Source: Isoptericola halotolerans
Lineage (GTDB): Bacteria > Actinomycetota > Actinomycetes > Actinomycetales > Cellulomonadaceae
Reading direction: 5' to 3'
DNA length: 64,000 bases
NCBI RefSeq assembly: GCF_003003075.1
Contig: NZ_PVTX01000006.1
Coordinates: forward strand, 186,001-250,000
Shown: positions 52,309-61,251 of the stretch, piece by piece
Position numbering within the stretch: the stretch's first letter is position 1
Layout of the letters: every line of letters starts with the position of its first letter
The notes under the pieces: generated by a model
Told to the model about the DNA's origin: nothing
Seen by the model: only the letters and a program-made list of their open reading frames with translations
Database searches by the model: none
Made by a program: the position numbers and the translations under genes

Positions 52309-53748
52309 GTGACCGATCTTTCGAGCATCATCAAGGCCTACGACGTGCGGGGCGTGGTCCCGCAGGAGCTCTCGCCGGCGGTGGCGCGGGCGATCGGTGA
52401 GGCGTTCGCGGCGGCGGTGGTGGTGCCCGAGGGCGGGTCGCGGGTGGTGGTGGGTCATGACATGCGTGACTCGGGTCCGGGTCTGGTCGAGGCGTTCGCC
52501 GAGGGTGTGACGTCGCGGGGCGTGGACGTGGTGCGGATCGGGCTGTGCTCGACCGACGGGCTGTACTTCGCGTCGGGGTCGTTGGACGCGGCGGGTGCGA
52601 TGTTCACCGCCTCGCACAACCCGGCGCGGTACAACGGGATCAAGCTGTGCCGGCCCGGGGCGCGTCCGGTCGGGCAGGACACGGGCTTGGCGCGGGTGCG
52701 TGAGCTGGCCGAGGGCCTCCTCGACGCCGGTGCTGCGGGTGACGGTGCCGGTCCGGTGGAGCCGGGCGCGGTGAGCGACGTCGATCTGCTGGGTGAGTAC
52801 GCGGCGTTCCTGCGGTCCCTGGTGGACGTTTCGGGCGTGCGGCCGTTGAAGGTGGTGGTCGACGCCGGCAACGGCATGGCGGGCCTGACGGTCCCGGCGG
52901 TGCTGGGCACCGCGGCGGGGCTGGCCGAGCTGCCGCTGCAGATCGTGCCGTTGTACTTCGAGCTGGACGGCACGTTCCCGAACCACGAGGCGAACCCGCT
53001 CGAGCCGGCGAACCTGGTCGACCTGCAGGCCGCGGTCGTGGCGCACGAGGCCGACGTCGGGCTGGCGTTCGACGGGGACGCCGACCGCTGCTTCGTGGTC
53101 GACGAGCGAGGCGGCGCGGTCTCGCCGTCGGCGGTCACGGCCCTGGTCGGGATGCGTGAGGTCGCCCGCGAGCAGGCCGCGGGACGCACCGCGACGATCA
53201 TCCACAACCTCATCACCTCCCGCGCCGTGCCGGACCTGCTCGGCGCCACCGACGCGCACCTGGTGCGCACCAGGGTGGGGCACTCGTTCATCAAGACCGA
53301 GATGGCCACCCACGACGCCGTGTTCGGCGGTGAGCACTCCGCGCACTACTACTTCCGCGACTTCTGGTTCGCCGACACCGGCATGCTCGCCGCCCTGCAC
53401 GTCCTGGCCGCCCTCGGCGAGCAGCCCCACCCGCTGTCCGCGCTGGCCGAGATGTACACCCCCTACAGCGCCTCGGGAGAGATCAACTCCACCGTCACCG
53501 ACGCCGCGACGGTGGTCGAGCGTGTCCGCGAGGCCTACACCCGCGCCTACCCCGACGCGGTCGTGGACACCCTGGACGGGATGACCATCTCCCACTGGGA
53601 CGGCCAGCACCCCCAGTGGTGGTTCAACCTGCGCGCCTCCAACACCGAGCCCCTGCTCCGCCTCAACGTGGAGGCAGCCGACGACGACATCATGACCAAG
53701 CTGCGCGACGACGTCCTGTCGCTCGTGCGGGAGGAGAAGGACGCATGA
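52309..53748 (+). CDS. manB: Phosphomannomutase/phosphoglucomutase
   Basis: 479 aa alpha-D-phosphohexomutase. IIKAYDVRGVVP at the N-terminus, phosphoserine Ser102 in FTASHNPARYNG, metal loop FDGDADRC (Asp255 onward), sugar-binding GGEHSAHYYFRDF and phosphate-binding RASNTEPLLRLNVEA. Converts mannose-6-P to mannose-1-P (and possibly glucose phosphates). The stop overlaps the Trm112-like gene (ATGA). Confidence 0.94.
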   Translation: MTDLSSIIKAYDVRGVVPQELSPAVARAIGEAFAAAVVVPEGGSRVVVGHDMRDSGPGLVEAFAEGVTSRGVDVVRIGLCSTDGLYFASGSLDAAGAMFTASHNPARYNGIKLCRPGARPVGQDTGLARVRELAEGLLDAGAAGDGAGPVEPGAVSDVDLLGEYAAFLRSLVDVSGVRPLKVVVDAGNGMAGLTVPAVLGTAAGLAELPLQIVPLYFELDGTFPNHEANPLEPANLVDLQAAVVAHEADVGLAFDGDADRCFVVDERGGAVSPSAVTALVGMREVAREQAAGRTATIIHNLITSRAVPDLLGATDAHLVRTRVGHSFIKTEMATHDAVFGGEHSAHYYFRDFWFADTGMLAALHVLAALGEQPHPLSALAEMYTPYSASGEINSTVTDAATVVERVREAYTRAYPDAVVDTLDGMTISHWDGQHPQWWFNLRASNTEPLLRLNVEAADDDIMTKLRDDVLSLVREEKDA

Positions 53749-53945
53749 GCGAGACCGACACGCCGTGGATGGACCCGTGGGTGCGCTCGGTGCTGCGCTG
53801 CCCGGTGACGGGCGCGGAACTCGTCGACGCGTTCGGCGCCGACGGCGAGCCCGAGCTGCACTCCACCGACACCGAGCGTCCGCTCGCCTACCCGGTCAGG
53901 GCCGGCATCCCGGTGCTGCTGGAGACCGAGGCGCGGGCGCTCTGA
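53745..53945 (+). CDS. Trm112-family small protein
   Basis: 66 aa. VRSVLRCPVTGAELVDAF and LAYPVRAGIPVLLETEARAL match the YcaR/Trm112 domain. Only one of the usual zinc Cys residues is seen (LRCPV), so the zinc site is incomplete. In actinobacteria it regularly follows manB. Role unknown; Trm112 proteins elsewhere stabilise methyltransferases. Confidence 0.85.
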   Translation: MSETDTPWMDPWVRSVLRCPVTGAELVDAFGADGEPELHSTDTERPLAYPVRAGIPVLLETEARAL

Positions 53946-53949
53946 AGAG

Positions 53950-53982
53950 TCCTCGTGACCCCCAGGTGAACCGTAGGTGCCC
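53950..53982 (-). promoter_or_regulatory. PHO-box-like triple direct repeat before the glycan cluster
   Basis: On the minus strand three contiguous 11-mers read GGGCACCTACG, GTTCACCTGGG, GGTCACGAGGA. Against the Streptomyces PhoP unit core GTTCACC they match 5, 7 and 5 of 7. The box lies about 84-116 bp upstream of the GT4 start, in inverse orientation to it. Confidence 0.45.
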
Positions 53983-54053
53983 GCCGAGCAAACAGTGGTT
54001 GGCAACTCGCTCGAGGGGCACCGAATCGATACTCCGCTGACGTTTGGCCTGGT

Positions 54054-54059
54054 TACGCT
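54054..54059 (+). promoter_or_regulatory. -10 hexamer TACGCT, leaderless promoter of glycan cluster
   Basis: TACGCT ends 6 nt before GTG 54066. Confidence 0.5.
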
Positions 54060-54065
54060 CACGCC

Positions 54066-55619
54066 GTGCCTCGACATGACACGGCTGTCGTCCATTTCGT
54101 CCGCAGCCTGAACGCCCGCATCGCCGGTGGAGCCAGGGCCGTCCTGGAGCGCGCCGGGATGTTCGCTCGCAGCGGGTGGTCGAGCCACCTGGTCGTGACG
54201 GGCGTCGTCAACGAGCACGACATCGCGCAGGCCCGGCACGCCGGGCTGCTCGACCCTGCGATGCACGTCCACGCCTACCTGCGCGAGGCGCCCTCGTGGC
54301 AAGACCTGCAGGAGGCCAGCAGGAGAGCTCCGCTGGCACCCGCGGCCGTGCTGAGACCGGGCACCCCCTGGGGCCGTCACGTCGAGACGGACGAGTCCCG
54401 TCGCGTGGTCGAGACCTCGGTGGACGGGACGCTGCGTCGGCAGGAGGTGACATCCGCCAACGGGCGTCGGACGCGACGCGTGAGCCTGTTCGACGACAAC
54501 GGACGCAGGACCGAGAGCTGGCTCTACGTCGACGGTGTCCCTGTGGTGGCCAGCATGATCGATCCGGAGACCGGGCAGTGGATCCGTTCCGACTACATCG
54601 CTGACGGCCGGTACCGCTGGGCGACCGTCGGGTACGAGCCCCCGCTGGGCACGGCACCGGCCACACTGCACACCACCGGGGAGCAGACGGACGTGGGTAC
54701 GGTGCTGGCGCGCTGGCTGGACCGGGAGTTCGCCGCGTGGGACCAGCTCGTCGTCTTTGCCGACGGAGAGAACATTTGGCAGCGCGGGCTCCGGCGGATG
54801 CGCCATCCCGGGGTGCGTGGCGTCAGTGTCTTGCACAACTCCCACCTCGGCGAGCCGTATGACGAATCGGCGGGCACGAAGCCGCACTGGCACGGCTTCT
54901 TCGACGACCTGACGAACGTGGACAGGATGGTGTGCCTGACGGGTCGTCAGCGGCAGGACCTCGTCGAGCGGTATGGCGATCTGCCACTGGAGGTGGTGCA
55001 CCATGCGGTGCCGACGCCTCGCGAACAGGTGGTGGTGCCACGGGAACGACATCTCGTCTTCATCGGCCGTCTGGCGGAGCAGAAGCGGATCGAGCATCTC
55101 CTGGACGCAGTCGCGGCCGCGCGCGCCCGAGTGCCGGACGTGCGGCTCGAGATCTACGGCTCGGGACCGGAGGAGGACGACGTCCGGCGTTGGATCTCCG
55201 AGCGCGGGCTCGACGGAGCGGTCGAGATGCGGGGACACACGACCGACCCGCTCGGCGCCTTCGCGGCGGCCCGCGCCGCGGTGATGACATCCCGCTACGA
55301 GGGCCTGCCGCTGACACTGACCGAGGGGATGGCGGTCGGCACGCCATTCATTTCCTACGACCTCAACTACGGCCCGGCCGAGGTGATCCGCGACGGCGTG
55401 GACGGCTACCTGGTCCCGGCGGGAGATGTTGAGACGTTCGCCGACCGGATCGTCACCGTCCTGCGTGACGACGCGCTGGCGAAGCGATTGAGCGACGCCG
55501 CGCGAGAGGTCGTCGACCGATTCTCGACGGACCGCTACCGGCGGAGCTGGACCCGTGTTCTGCACGATGTGGCCGATGGAGCAGGGCCCGACCGGGGCCT
55601 GACGAAGGAGATGGCGTGA
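54066..55619 (+). CDS. GT4 glycosyltransferase, poly(glycerol-phosphate) glucosyltransferase-like
   Basis: 517 aa GT-B enzyme. The N-terminal half (about 1-300) carries VVHFVRSLNARIAGGARAVLERAGMFA and a beta-rich insertion (about 100-210) of the kind seen in TarM/TagE. The C-terminal GT4 domain has VFIGRLAEQKRIEHLLDAV, EIYGSGPEEDDVRRWI and the EX7E motif EGLPLTLTEGMAVGTPFISYDLNYGP, which closely resembles TagE/GtfA enzymes that add glucose or GlcNAc to teichoic acids or Ser-rich proteins. First gene of three coupled by GTGA/ATGA overlaps. Base composition here is visibly less GC-rich than in flanking genes. Confidence 0.83.
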   Translation: MPRHDTAVVHFVRSLNARIAGGARAVLERAGMFARSGWSSHLVVTGVVNEHDIAQARHAGLLDPAMHVHAYLREAPSWQDLQEASRRAPLAPAAVLRPGTPWGRHVETDESRRVVETSVDGTLRRQEVTSANGRRTRRVSLFDDNGRRTESWLYVDGVPVVASMIDPETGQWIRSDYIADGRYRWATVGYEPPLGTAPATLHTTGEQTDVGTVLARWLDREFAAWDQLVVFADGENIWQRGLRRMRHPGVRGVSVLHNSHLGEPYDESAGTKPHWHGFFDDLTNVDRMVCLTGRQRQDLVERYGDLPLEVVHHAVPTPREQVVVPRERHLVFIGRLAEQKRIEHLLDAVAAARARVPDVRLEIYGSGPEEDDVRRWISERGLDGAVEMRGHTTDPLGAFAAARAAVMTSRYEGLPLTLTEGMAVGTPFISYDLNYGPAEVIRDGVDGYLVPAGDVETFADRIVTVLRDDALAKRLSDAAREVVDRFSTDRYRRSWTRVLHDVADGAGPDRGLTKEMA

Positions 55620-57028
55620 GCAGGCGGCGGCGAATGGTGCGACGGATCGTCGGCGCGGTCGGGCAGCGAGCCGCGAAGGTGCTGCCGCGGGTGGCGCCGG
55701 GGTCCGGGTCGGCACACCGAGCGGCCAACAACGCGGCTTTCCGCGAGCTCGCCCTGGAGCGGACCGATGGTGAGCCCGGCCGACTTGCCCGATCCCGCGA
55801 CGAGCTGGCCCGGCGGGTGCGCAAGGTCTCCCCGTACGGGACTCGGCTCTGGCTGCAACTGTCCCTCGGCAGAGCAAGCTGGTGGGACCTCCCGGGAGTG
55901 GAGAGCCGGTTGTTCACCGTCGCGGAGGCTGCGGTGGACACGTGTCGGCTCGACGTCGCGGACGCGGTGCTGGCCGTGATGGAGGATCTCCGGCCGGGCT
56001 ACTCCAAGGTCCTGCACCTCCGTGGAAGGCTCTATGCGACGCGAGGCGACTGGGCGGGTGCGCGCGAGTGCTGGGAGGCGGCGGAGCGGCGCGGTGGCGG
56101 CGACCCCGGTGCCGTCGGCCGCAGGGTGGCCGACGAGAAGGCTCGCCATCAGGTCCGCCGACTCATCGGCCAGCTGCCCGCTGACCTGCCTGCCGTCCAG
56201 GACGGAGCCCCCGGTGCGGCGGCACATCGCCGAGCGGTCGCACTTGCTCCGAGGGTTCTGCGGCCCTGGGCGTTCGACCGAGCCGTGGAGGAGTTCATCG
56301 CCCGTTCGAGTGTCGCCGCGCTCACCGACGGTCTGACCCCCCTGATGGACGCCTGGACGCAGATCGGGGCCGAACATGTGGTCCTGGCGCCACCGGAGCT
56401 CGTCACCGAGACGAAATGGGTCGATGTGGAAGGGTTCGCCGACTACCTCCGCGGCAGGTCGGTGGCGCTGATCGCCAACTCGCCGACGCTCCTGAGGGAG
56501 GAGCTCGGCGAGCTGATCGACTCCTACGACGTCGTGATCCGCTTCAACTCGTTCGTGATCGACCCGGTCCATACTGGTGCGCGCACCGATGTCCACGTTG
56601 CTTTCCACAAGTACGAGTTCAATCTCGAGGTGCCGGTGGACGTCCGCATCCTGTTCTCGGGGGAGACGGCGCTCTGGAGAGAGTCGGTCAAGGTCCGGGC
56701 GATCCCCGGCCGCCAGCGCATGCTGGGGGACCTCAGCCTGCGCTGGCCTGCGCCGAGCCTTGGCCTGATCGGCAAGGACGACCCGTTCAAGCTCCCGACC
56801 GCCGGTTTCAACCTGCTCCGCCTGCTCCTGCATCTGGACGTGTGCCCGGTCGTCGACCTGATCGGGTTCGACTTCTATCGGTCCGGGATGCTGCGCGTCG
56901 AAGGCGCGAAGGCCATTCCGCACTCGCCCGGGCACGACTCCAGCGCCGAGAAGGAGTGGATCATGGCACACGCAGCCTCAGTCGATGCCCATGTCATCTC
57001 GATGAAGAAGACGAGGACCGCCGCATGA
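55616..57028 (+). CDS. GT29-family sialyltransferase-like glycosyltransferase
   Basis: 470 aa. After a helical ~270-residue N-terminal region (TPR-like RLYATRGDWAGARECWEAAERR at about 140) comes a GT29 core: an L-motif-like GRSVALIANSPTLLREE with DVVIRFN (about 282-312), an S-motif-like PTAGFNLLRLLLHL (about 391-405) and a VS-like HDSSAEKEWIM (about 440-450) supplying the catalytic His and Glu. GT29 enzymes use CMP-sialic acid or related CMP-nonulosonates; bacterial members are uncommon. No CMP-nonulosonate synthesis gene is in the window. Donor and linkage are unproven. Confidence 0.75.
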   Translation: MSRRRRMVRRIVGAVGQRAAKVLPRVAPGSGSAHRAANNAAFRELALERTDGEPGRLARSRDELARRVRKVSPYGTRLWLQLSLGRASWWDLPGVESRLFTVAEAAVDTCRLDVADAVLAVMEDLRPGYSKVLHLRGRLYATRGDWAGARECWEAAERRGGGDPGAVGRRVADEKARHQVRRLIGQLPADLPAVQDGAPGAAAHRRAVALAPRVLRPWAFDRAVEEFIARSSVAALTDGLTPLMDAWTQIGAEHVVLAPPELVTETKWVDVEGFADYLRGRSVALIANSPTLLREELGELIDSYDVVIRFNSFVIDPVHTGARTDVHVAFHKYEFNLEVPVDVRILFSGETALWRESVKVRAIPGRQRMLGDLSLRWPAPSLGLIGKDDPFKLPTAGFNLLRLLLHLDVCPVVDLIGFDFYRSGMLRVEGAKAIPHSPGHDSSAEKEWIMAHAASVDAHVISMKKTRTAA

Positions 57029-58533
57029 CCGCCGACGGAGCACCCTTCGCCGAACTGCTCGACCGTGCCGACGAGCTCTCGCAGGACGCTCACTACGAGG
57101 GCGCACTCGAGGTTCTCGCGGTGCTCGCCGGCCGGCCCGGCGTCTTCGCGAGCTCGCGCTACGTCTTCCTGCTCTCCCGCGTGCTCCGTGCGACGAGCCG
57201 GTACGACGCAGCCAACGACGTGCTCGCACTGCTCCGCAGGGATGCGTTCCTGGTGAGCCGAGCCGAGACCGAACGCGCGCAGATCGCCTGGATCCGTCAC
57301 CAGTACGAGCAGGGTGTCGAGCACGCTGTGCACGCCGTCCGGGCCAACCCGGGCAACGCAGCCGCACACGCGGTCCTGCGCCGGGTGCAGGCGCCGATCA
57401 CGCCGTCGCGTGCGTCGGCCCCGACGGGCGGCGTTGCTCACGCCGCTTTCTACGTCTCCGACGGAGGTAACTTCGGTGACCTGGCCTTGCCGGTCGCCGT
57501 CAGGGCGGCGTTCGTCGACGCCCGGGGGCCTGTCGACTGGCTGCCCGTGCACGTGCACCAACTCTTCGACGAAGAGCGCCTCGAGCTGACCAACGCCCAA
57601 CGCGCCCTCGTCGTCGGGGGTGGTGGCCTGTTCCTGCCGGACACCTCTCCCAACGGCAACTCCGGTTGGCAGTGGAACGTCCCGCGAGCGATGCTCGAAC
57701 GCATCGAGGTCCCGGTGGCGGCGTACGCCGTCGGCTTCAACCTCTTCAAAGGTCAGACCTTCCACGGTGACCTGTTCCGCTCCAACCTCGAGGCGTTCGC
57801 CGAACAGGTCCAGTTCCTCGGCCTGCGCAACCACGGGTCTGTCGGCCGGGTGCGCGAGATGCTACCGCCGCGCCTGCAGGACAAGGTGCGATTCGTGCCG
57901 TGCCCGACGACGGTCCTGCAGCGGACCCGAACGGGGCTCCCACCGGCCGAGGCCGGGACCGGCCGGGTGCTGGTCAACGCCGCCTACGACCGGTCGTCGC
58001 GGCGGTTCGGCGGCGGCTACGAGTCGTTCCTGGCTGGGATGGAGTCCTTCATCGCGCAGCTCTCGGCGTCCGGGGCCGAGGTCCGGTTCGCCTCGCACCT
58101 GCCGGGCGACGAACGATTCGTGCGCGACATCGCGGCTCAGCACGGACGCGAGCTGCCGGTGGACCGCCTGAATCTCATGTCCCCGGAGGAGGGTTTTGCC
58201 TACTACCGCCGCGCCAGCCTGGTGGTGGGCATGCGCGGGCACGCCTCGATGATCCCGTTCGGTCTGGGCACGCCGATCCTCAGCATCGTGTCGCACCCGA
58301 AGATGCGGTACTTCCTGGAGGACATCGGCCGGCCGGAGTGGGCGTTCGACGTCGACCGCCCGGACCTGGGAAACGCTCTCACGGTTCGGGCCAGGGACGT
58401 GCTTCAGCACGAGCAGCGCTATCGGGCTGATGTTGCGGATCTGCAGGCGATGCTGCACGAGCCGATCGAGCAGGCCGCCGTCGACCTCCTGGCGAGTGCC
58501 TCGGTCCAGGATGGACAACCCGTCCCGAGCTAG
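57025..58533 (+). CDS. Polysaccharide pyruvyl transferase family protein with helical N-terminus
   Basis: 502 aa. The first ~125 residues are TPR-like (ALEVLAVLAGRPGVFASSRYVFLLSRVLRATSRYDAANDVLALL). The catalytic part from about 140 has YVSDGGNFGDLALPVAVRAAF, ALVVGGGGLFLPD, LGLRNHGSVGRVREM, VVGMRGHASMIPFGLGTPILSIVSHPK, the WcaK/CsaB signature with its active-site Arg/His. It would add a pyruvate ketal from phosphoenolpyruvate to a sugar of the surface polymer. Coupled to GT29 by ATGA; it shares its stop with the convergent gene. Confidence 0.85.
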   Translation: MTADGAPFAELLDRADELSQDAHYEGALEVLAVLAGRPGVFASSRYVFLLSRVLRATSRYDAANDVLALLRRDAFLVSRAETERAQIAWIRHQYEQGVEHAVHAVRANPGNAAAHAVLRRVQAPITPSRASAPTGGVAHAAFYVSDGGNFGDLALPVAVRAAFVDARGPVDWLPVHVHQLFDEERLELTNAQRALVVGGGGLFLPDTSPNGNSGWQWNVPRAMLERIEVPVAAYAVGFNLFKGQTFHGDLFRSNLEAFAEQVQFLGLRNHGSVGRVREMLPPRLQDKVRFVPCPTTVLQRTRTGLPPAEAGTGRVLVNAAYDRSSRRFGGGYESFLAGMESFIAQLSASGAEVRFASHLPGDERFVRDIAAQHGRELPVDRLNLMSPEEGFAYYRRASLVVGMRGHASMIPFGLGTPILSIVSHPKMRYFLEDIGRPEWAFDVDRPDLGNALTVRARDVLQHEQRYRADVADLQAMLHEPIEQAAVDLLASASVQDGQPVPS

Positions 58534-59744
58534 CCGGAGAGGACGGCGGCGATCCCTTCGGAGACGACAACACCGTTGGCAACGGCGCTGCGCCGTACCA
58601 CGGAGCGTGCCCCGCGGTGGCTGCGGACCTCGGTCACCGCGTCCGCCAGATCGGCCGCCTGGGCGACGCCCCCGGAGAAGAAGGGCTGCTCCTCACGTCG
58701 CCAGCAGTTGTCCACCACGTCCAGCAGCGAGCGCGTCTTGTGCGAGTTCGACTCCATGAGCAGGAACGGAGTCCCTCCCAGGGAGGCGAGAATGCTGGGG
58801 TGGTAGCGGCCGGAGACCATGGCCGAGGCGCTCCAGAGCAGCCGTGTCGCCGCGCTGAGCGGGATCTGCGGGTCGACCCGGTGGATGTGGAGGCCTTCGA
58901 GAGCGTCGGCCAGACGCCGGTCCGGCTTGTCGGAGCCGGCGAACACGACGTCGACGCCAGCCGTCGCCAGCCGTTCCTGCAGCGCCGCGATCGTCTCTCG
59001 GAGGACCTCGGTGTCGATGCCGAACCGCGACGTCCCGGAGAGCACCACGTACGGCCGTCCGTCGGCCAGCAGCCGATGGACCGGCAAGGGGAGGCCCTCG
59101 GTCTCCGGCGTATAGCCACTACGACCTGCGGGCGTGTCCTGGACGTGTGCCGACCAGGCGAACAGCGCGTCGGGCAGCCACGAGGCGGACACGTCCGGAT
59201 AGAGTTCCTGGTGGAGCGCGAGACTAGCGGGGTCGCGGTAGACCACTGCGTCGCAGCAGGCGAGCGTGCGGCCCACCTCGTCGAGCGCGAGCGCGTCCGC
59301 GTCGGTGCGTCCCGGGGCGTAGGACAAGATGCTGTTGACGAGGTAGACGGGTTTGCCGAGCAGCGTGGCCGCACGCATCATCGCCATGGTCCGCACGAGC
59401 GTGAGCCGTTCGGTGAGGATGAAGTCGCCCTCGCCGTTGACGACCAGCTCGTCGGCCGCCGAGATCGCGGCCTGGACCTCGGCGAGCTTCGTCGTCGCCG
59501 GCCTGGGGGCGGCGATCTCGACGGCGAGCTCCTCGACCACCTCGAACACGCTGTGGCCGTCGGTGCGGACGTCGGTGTCACCGAGCTGGCCCAGGATGTG
59601 GGGAGCGCCGATGGTCGACACGACCGTGCGTCCGGCGTGCCGCTCGAGGATCTCGGCGAGAGCCAGGCTGGTGGAACGTCCACCCCAGTTCACCCTCGTC
59701 TGCGCCTCGTGCATCCTCAGCACGCACGCTCGACGTCTCGTCAC
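58530..59744 (-). CDS. Polysaccharide pyruvyl transferase family protein (second)
   Basis: 404 aa single-domain WcaK-like protein: NWGGRSTSLALAEILER, ADELVVNGEGDFILTERLTLV, YRDPASLALHQEL, VVFAGSDKPDRRLADAL and the C-terminal SGRYHPSILASLGGTPFLLMESNSHKTRSLLD. Divergent in sequence from the preceding homologue, so probably a different acceptor. ATG/GTG region at 59744 follows AAGGAGG. Its stop and that of the convergent neighbour share the palindrome CTAG (58530-58533). A PHO-box-like repeat and TAGCGT -10 lie upstream. Confidence 0.85.
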   Translation of the reverse strand: MTRRRACVLRMHEAQTRVNWGGRSTSLALAEILERHAGRTVVSTIGAPHILGQLGDTDVRTDGHSVFEVVEELAVEIAAPRPATTKLAEVQAAISAADELVVNGEGDFILTERLTLVRTMAMMRAATLLGKPVYLVNSILSYAPGRTDADALALDEVGRTLACCDAVVYRDPASLALHQELYPDVSASWLPDALFAWSAHVQDTPAGRSGYTPETEGLPLPVHRLLADGRPYVVLSGTSRFGIDTEVLRETIAALQERLATAGVDVVFAGSDKPDRRLADALEGLHIHRVDPQIPLSAATRLLWSASAMVSGRYHPSILASLGGTPFLLMESNSHKTRSLLDVVDNCWRREEQPFFSGGVAQAADLADAVTEVRSHRGARSVVRRSAVANGVVVSEGIAAVLSG

Positions 59745-59792
59745 CTGGAACCCTCCTTGCGTCGGACGGCCTCAGCGCGAGGCTGTCGGTCG

Positions 59793-59798
59793 ACGCTA
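59793..59798 (-). promoter_or_regulatory. Candidate -10 TAGCGT of second pyruvyltransferase
   Basis: Minus-strand TAGCGT about 48 bp before the start codon; a PHO-box-like repeat lies just upstream of its -35 position. Confidence 0.35.
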
Positions 59799-59826
59799 GC
59801 GCCCCAGGGCGCGCCCACACCCGTGA

Positions 59827-59848
59827 CCGGGGTGAACGTCAGATGAAC
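59827..59848 (-). promoter_or_regulatory. PHO-box-like direct repeat upstream of second pyruvyltransferase
   Basis: Two contiguous minus-strand 11-mers GTTCATCTGAC and GTTCACCCCGG match the PhoP unit core GTTCACC at 6 and 7 of 7. Same orientation as the gene; 83-104 bp before its start. Seen on the plus strand as a TGAACGTCAG tandem at 59833 and 59844. Confidence 0.5.
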
Positions 59849-59854
59849 GTCAGG

Positions 59855-61168
59855 TCACTCTGCCCGGATCCTCGTGATCCACGACGCCGGCATGCTGCCC
59901 TGGGTCGTGGCGCGGCCCACCCACGCGCGCATCTGGTCGGCCTTGCCGCTCAGTGTCGCCGTGCGCCCGTTCGGCTGCGTCGCCGTGAGGGTGCGCACCT
60001 GACCGCTGGACCACGTGCGGGTCACCTTGATGGAGGCGACGTTCCCGAGCCCGAAGAGGTCCCGCGCCTGCTGCTGCGTCATGGTCCGCGTCCACGAGGC
60101 GTAGGAGTTCCCCGGCGCCCGCAGGCTGTAGGGGTCGTCGACGCTGCGCTCGTAGGACAGCCGGGAGGACCACACGTCCTCGGAGTTCGCGGTGCGCCCG
60201 CCGCTGGAGGAGAAGTAGTGGGCCGTCACGGGGCGGCCGCCGACCTGCAGCACCCGCGCCCGGGTCTTGCCCTGGGTCGTCTGGTCGACCGCCTTGGTCC
60301 AGACGGCCCCGTAGCGGCCGCCCGAGCCCTCGTTCTCCTTCTTCCAGCCGGTGAAGTGCTGGTCGCGGACGTCGTCGACGATGTGGCAGCGGCAGTCCGG
60401 CTTGCCGTCGTGCTTGGCGATCGCGTACGACCGAGCGGTCATCGCCTGGGCGCGGAGCGCGCGGCTGCCGCCGTTGAGGCCCCACGAGGACGGCATCTCG
60501 GCGATGCCGTACAGGTACTCGGTGTTGAGCAGCAGGTCGTTGGTGATGTTGGGCGTCATGTCCCGGTTGACGATGGTCAGCCGTCCGTGCCGGTAGGCGC
60601 CGTGCGCGCCGTCGATCGTGGCGACGGCCTCCTTGCCGTTCGGGCGCCAGTGGTTGGTCCCCGACCACTGGATGCGCATCATGTCGCCCTTGTAGACCTT
60701 GCCGTTCACCTTGACGCGCACCGGGCCGCGGTCGCCGATCCGGACCTTCATGGTGACCTTGCTGCTGCCCTGGGCGACGGTGCCCTTGCCCGGCTTGTTG
60801 ACGCGCCAGTCGCCGCCGGAGACCGTGACCCAGGTCGTGCGCCCGGAGTCGCCGTAGCCGGAGAAGCTGTACGGGTCGGGCCCGTAGACCTGCACCCGGA
60901 TGCGCTTCGGCGTCGTGGTGTAGGGCGCCTTCGCCCCGGTGTAGTAGTGCTGCAGGATCTTGATGCCGCCGAACCCCTGTCGGGCCAGCTCGTACGCGCC
61001 GTACTGGCTCATACCGACGCCGTGCCCGTAGCCCGACCCGGAGATGGTGAACTTCTCGGGCAGGTCGGCGGCCGACGCCGGTGCGCTCGCGGCGAGCCCT
61101 CCCGCGGCGGTGACGAACAGTGCGGCCAGCACGGAGACGGCCCGGTGGTACCAGTGACGCTGTTGCAT
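59855..61168 (-). CDS. Secreted SpoIID/LytB domain protein
   Basis: 437 aa. Signal peptide (AVSVLAALFVTAAGGLAASAPASA, cleavage near residue 34). The mature protein starts SGSGYGHGVGMSQYGAYELARQGFGGIKILQHYYTG, the SpoIID signature, and continues with EYLYGIAEMPSSWGL, ALRAQAMTARSYAIAKH and HYFSSSGGRTANSEDVW. SpoIID-type proteins are lytic transglycosylases acting on denuded glycan strands; here a non-sporulation wall-remodelling role is likely. A C-terminal ~75-residue domain (TRTMTQQQARDLFGLGNVASIKVTR) is typical of actinobacterial versions. ATG 61168. Confidence 0.9.
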   Translation of the reverse strand: MQQRHWYHRAVSVLAALFVTAAGGLAASAPASAADLPEKFTISGSGYGHGVGMSQYGAYELARQGFGGIKILQHYYTGAKAPYTTTPKRIRVQVYGPDPYSFSGYGDSGRTTWVTVSGGDWRVNKPGKGTVAQGSSKVTMKVRIGDRGPVRVKVNGKVYKGDMMRIQWSGTNHWRPNGKEAVATIDGAHGAYRHGRLTIVNRDMTPNITNDLLLNTEYLYGIAEMPSSWGLNGGSRALRAQAMTARSYAIAKHDGKPDCRCHIVDDVRDQHFTGWKKENEGSGGRYGAVWTKAVDQTTQGKTRARVLQVGGRPVTAHYFSSSGGRTANSEDVWSSRLSYERSVDDPYSLRAPGNSYASWTRTMTQQQARDLFGLGNVASIKVTRTWSSGQVRTLTATQPNGRTATLSGKADQMRAWVGRATTQGSMPASWITRIRAE

Positions 61169-61251
61169 GATGAAACCCCCTCGGCCACTGTGCATCAGGC
61201 GTCGGCCGGCGGCATCTCGAACGGGTGCGCCGGGGCGCAGGGGAGTGCCAC

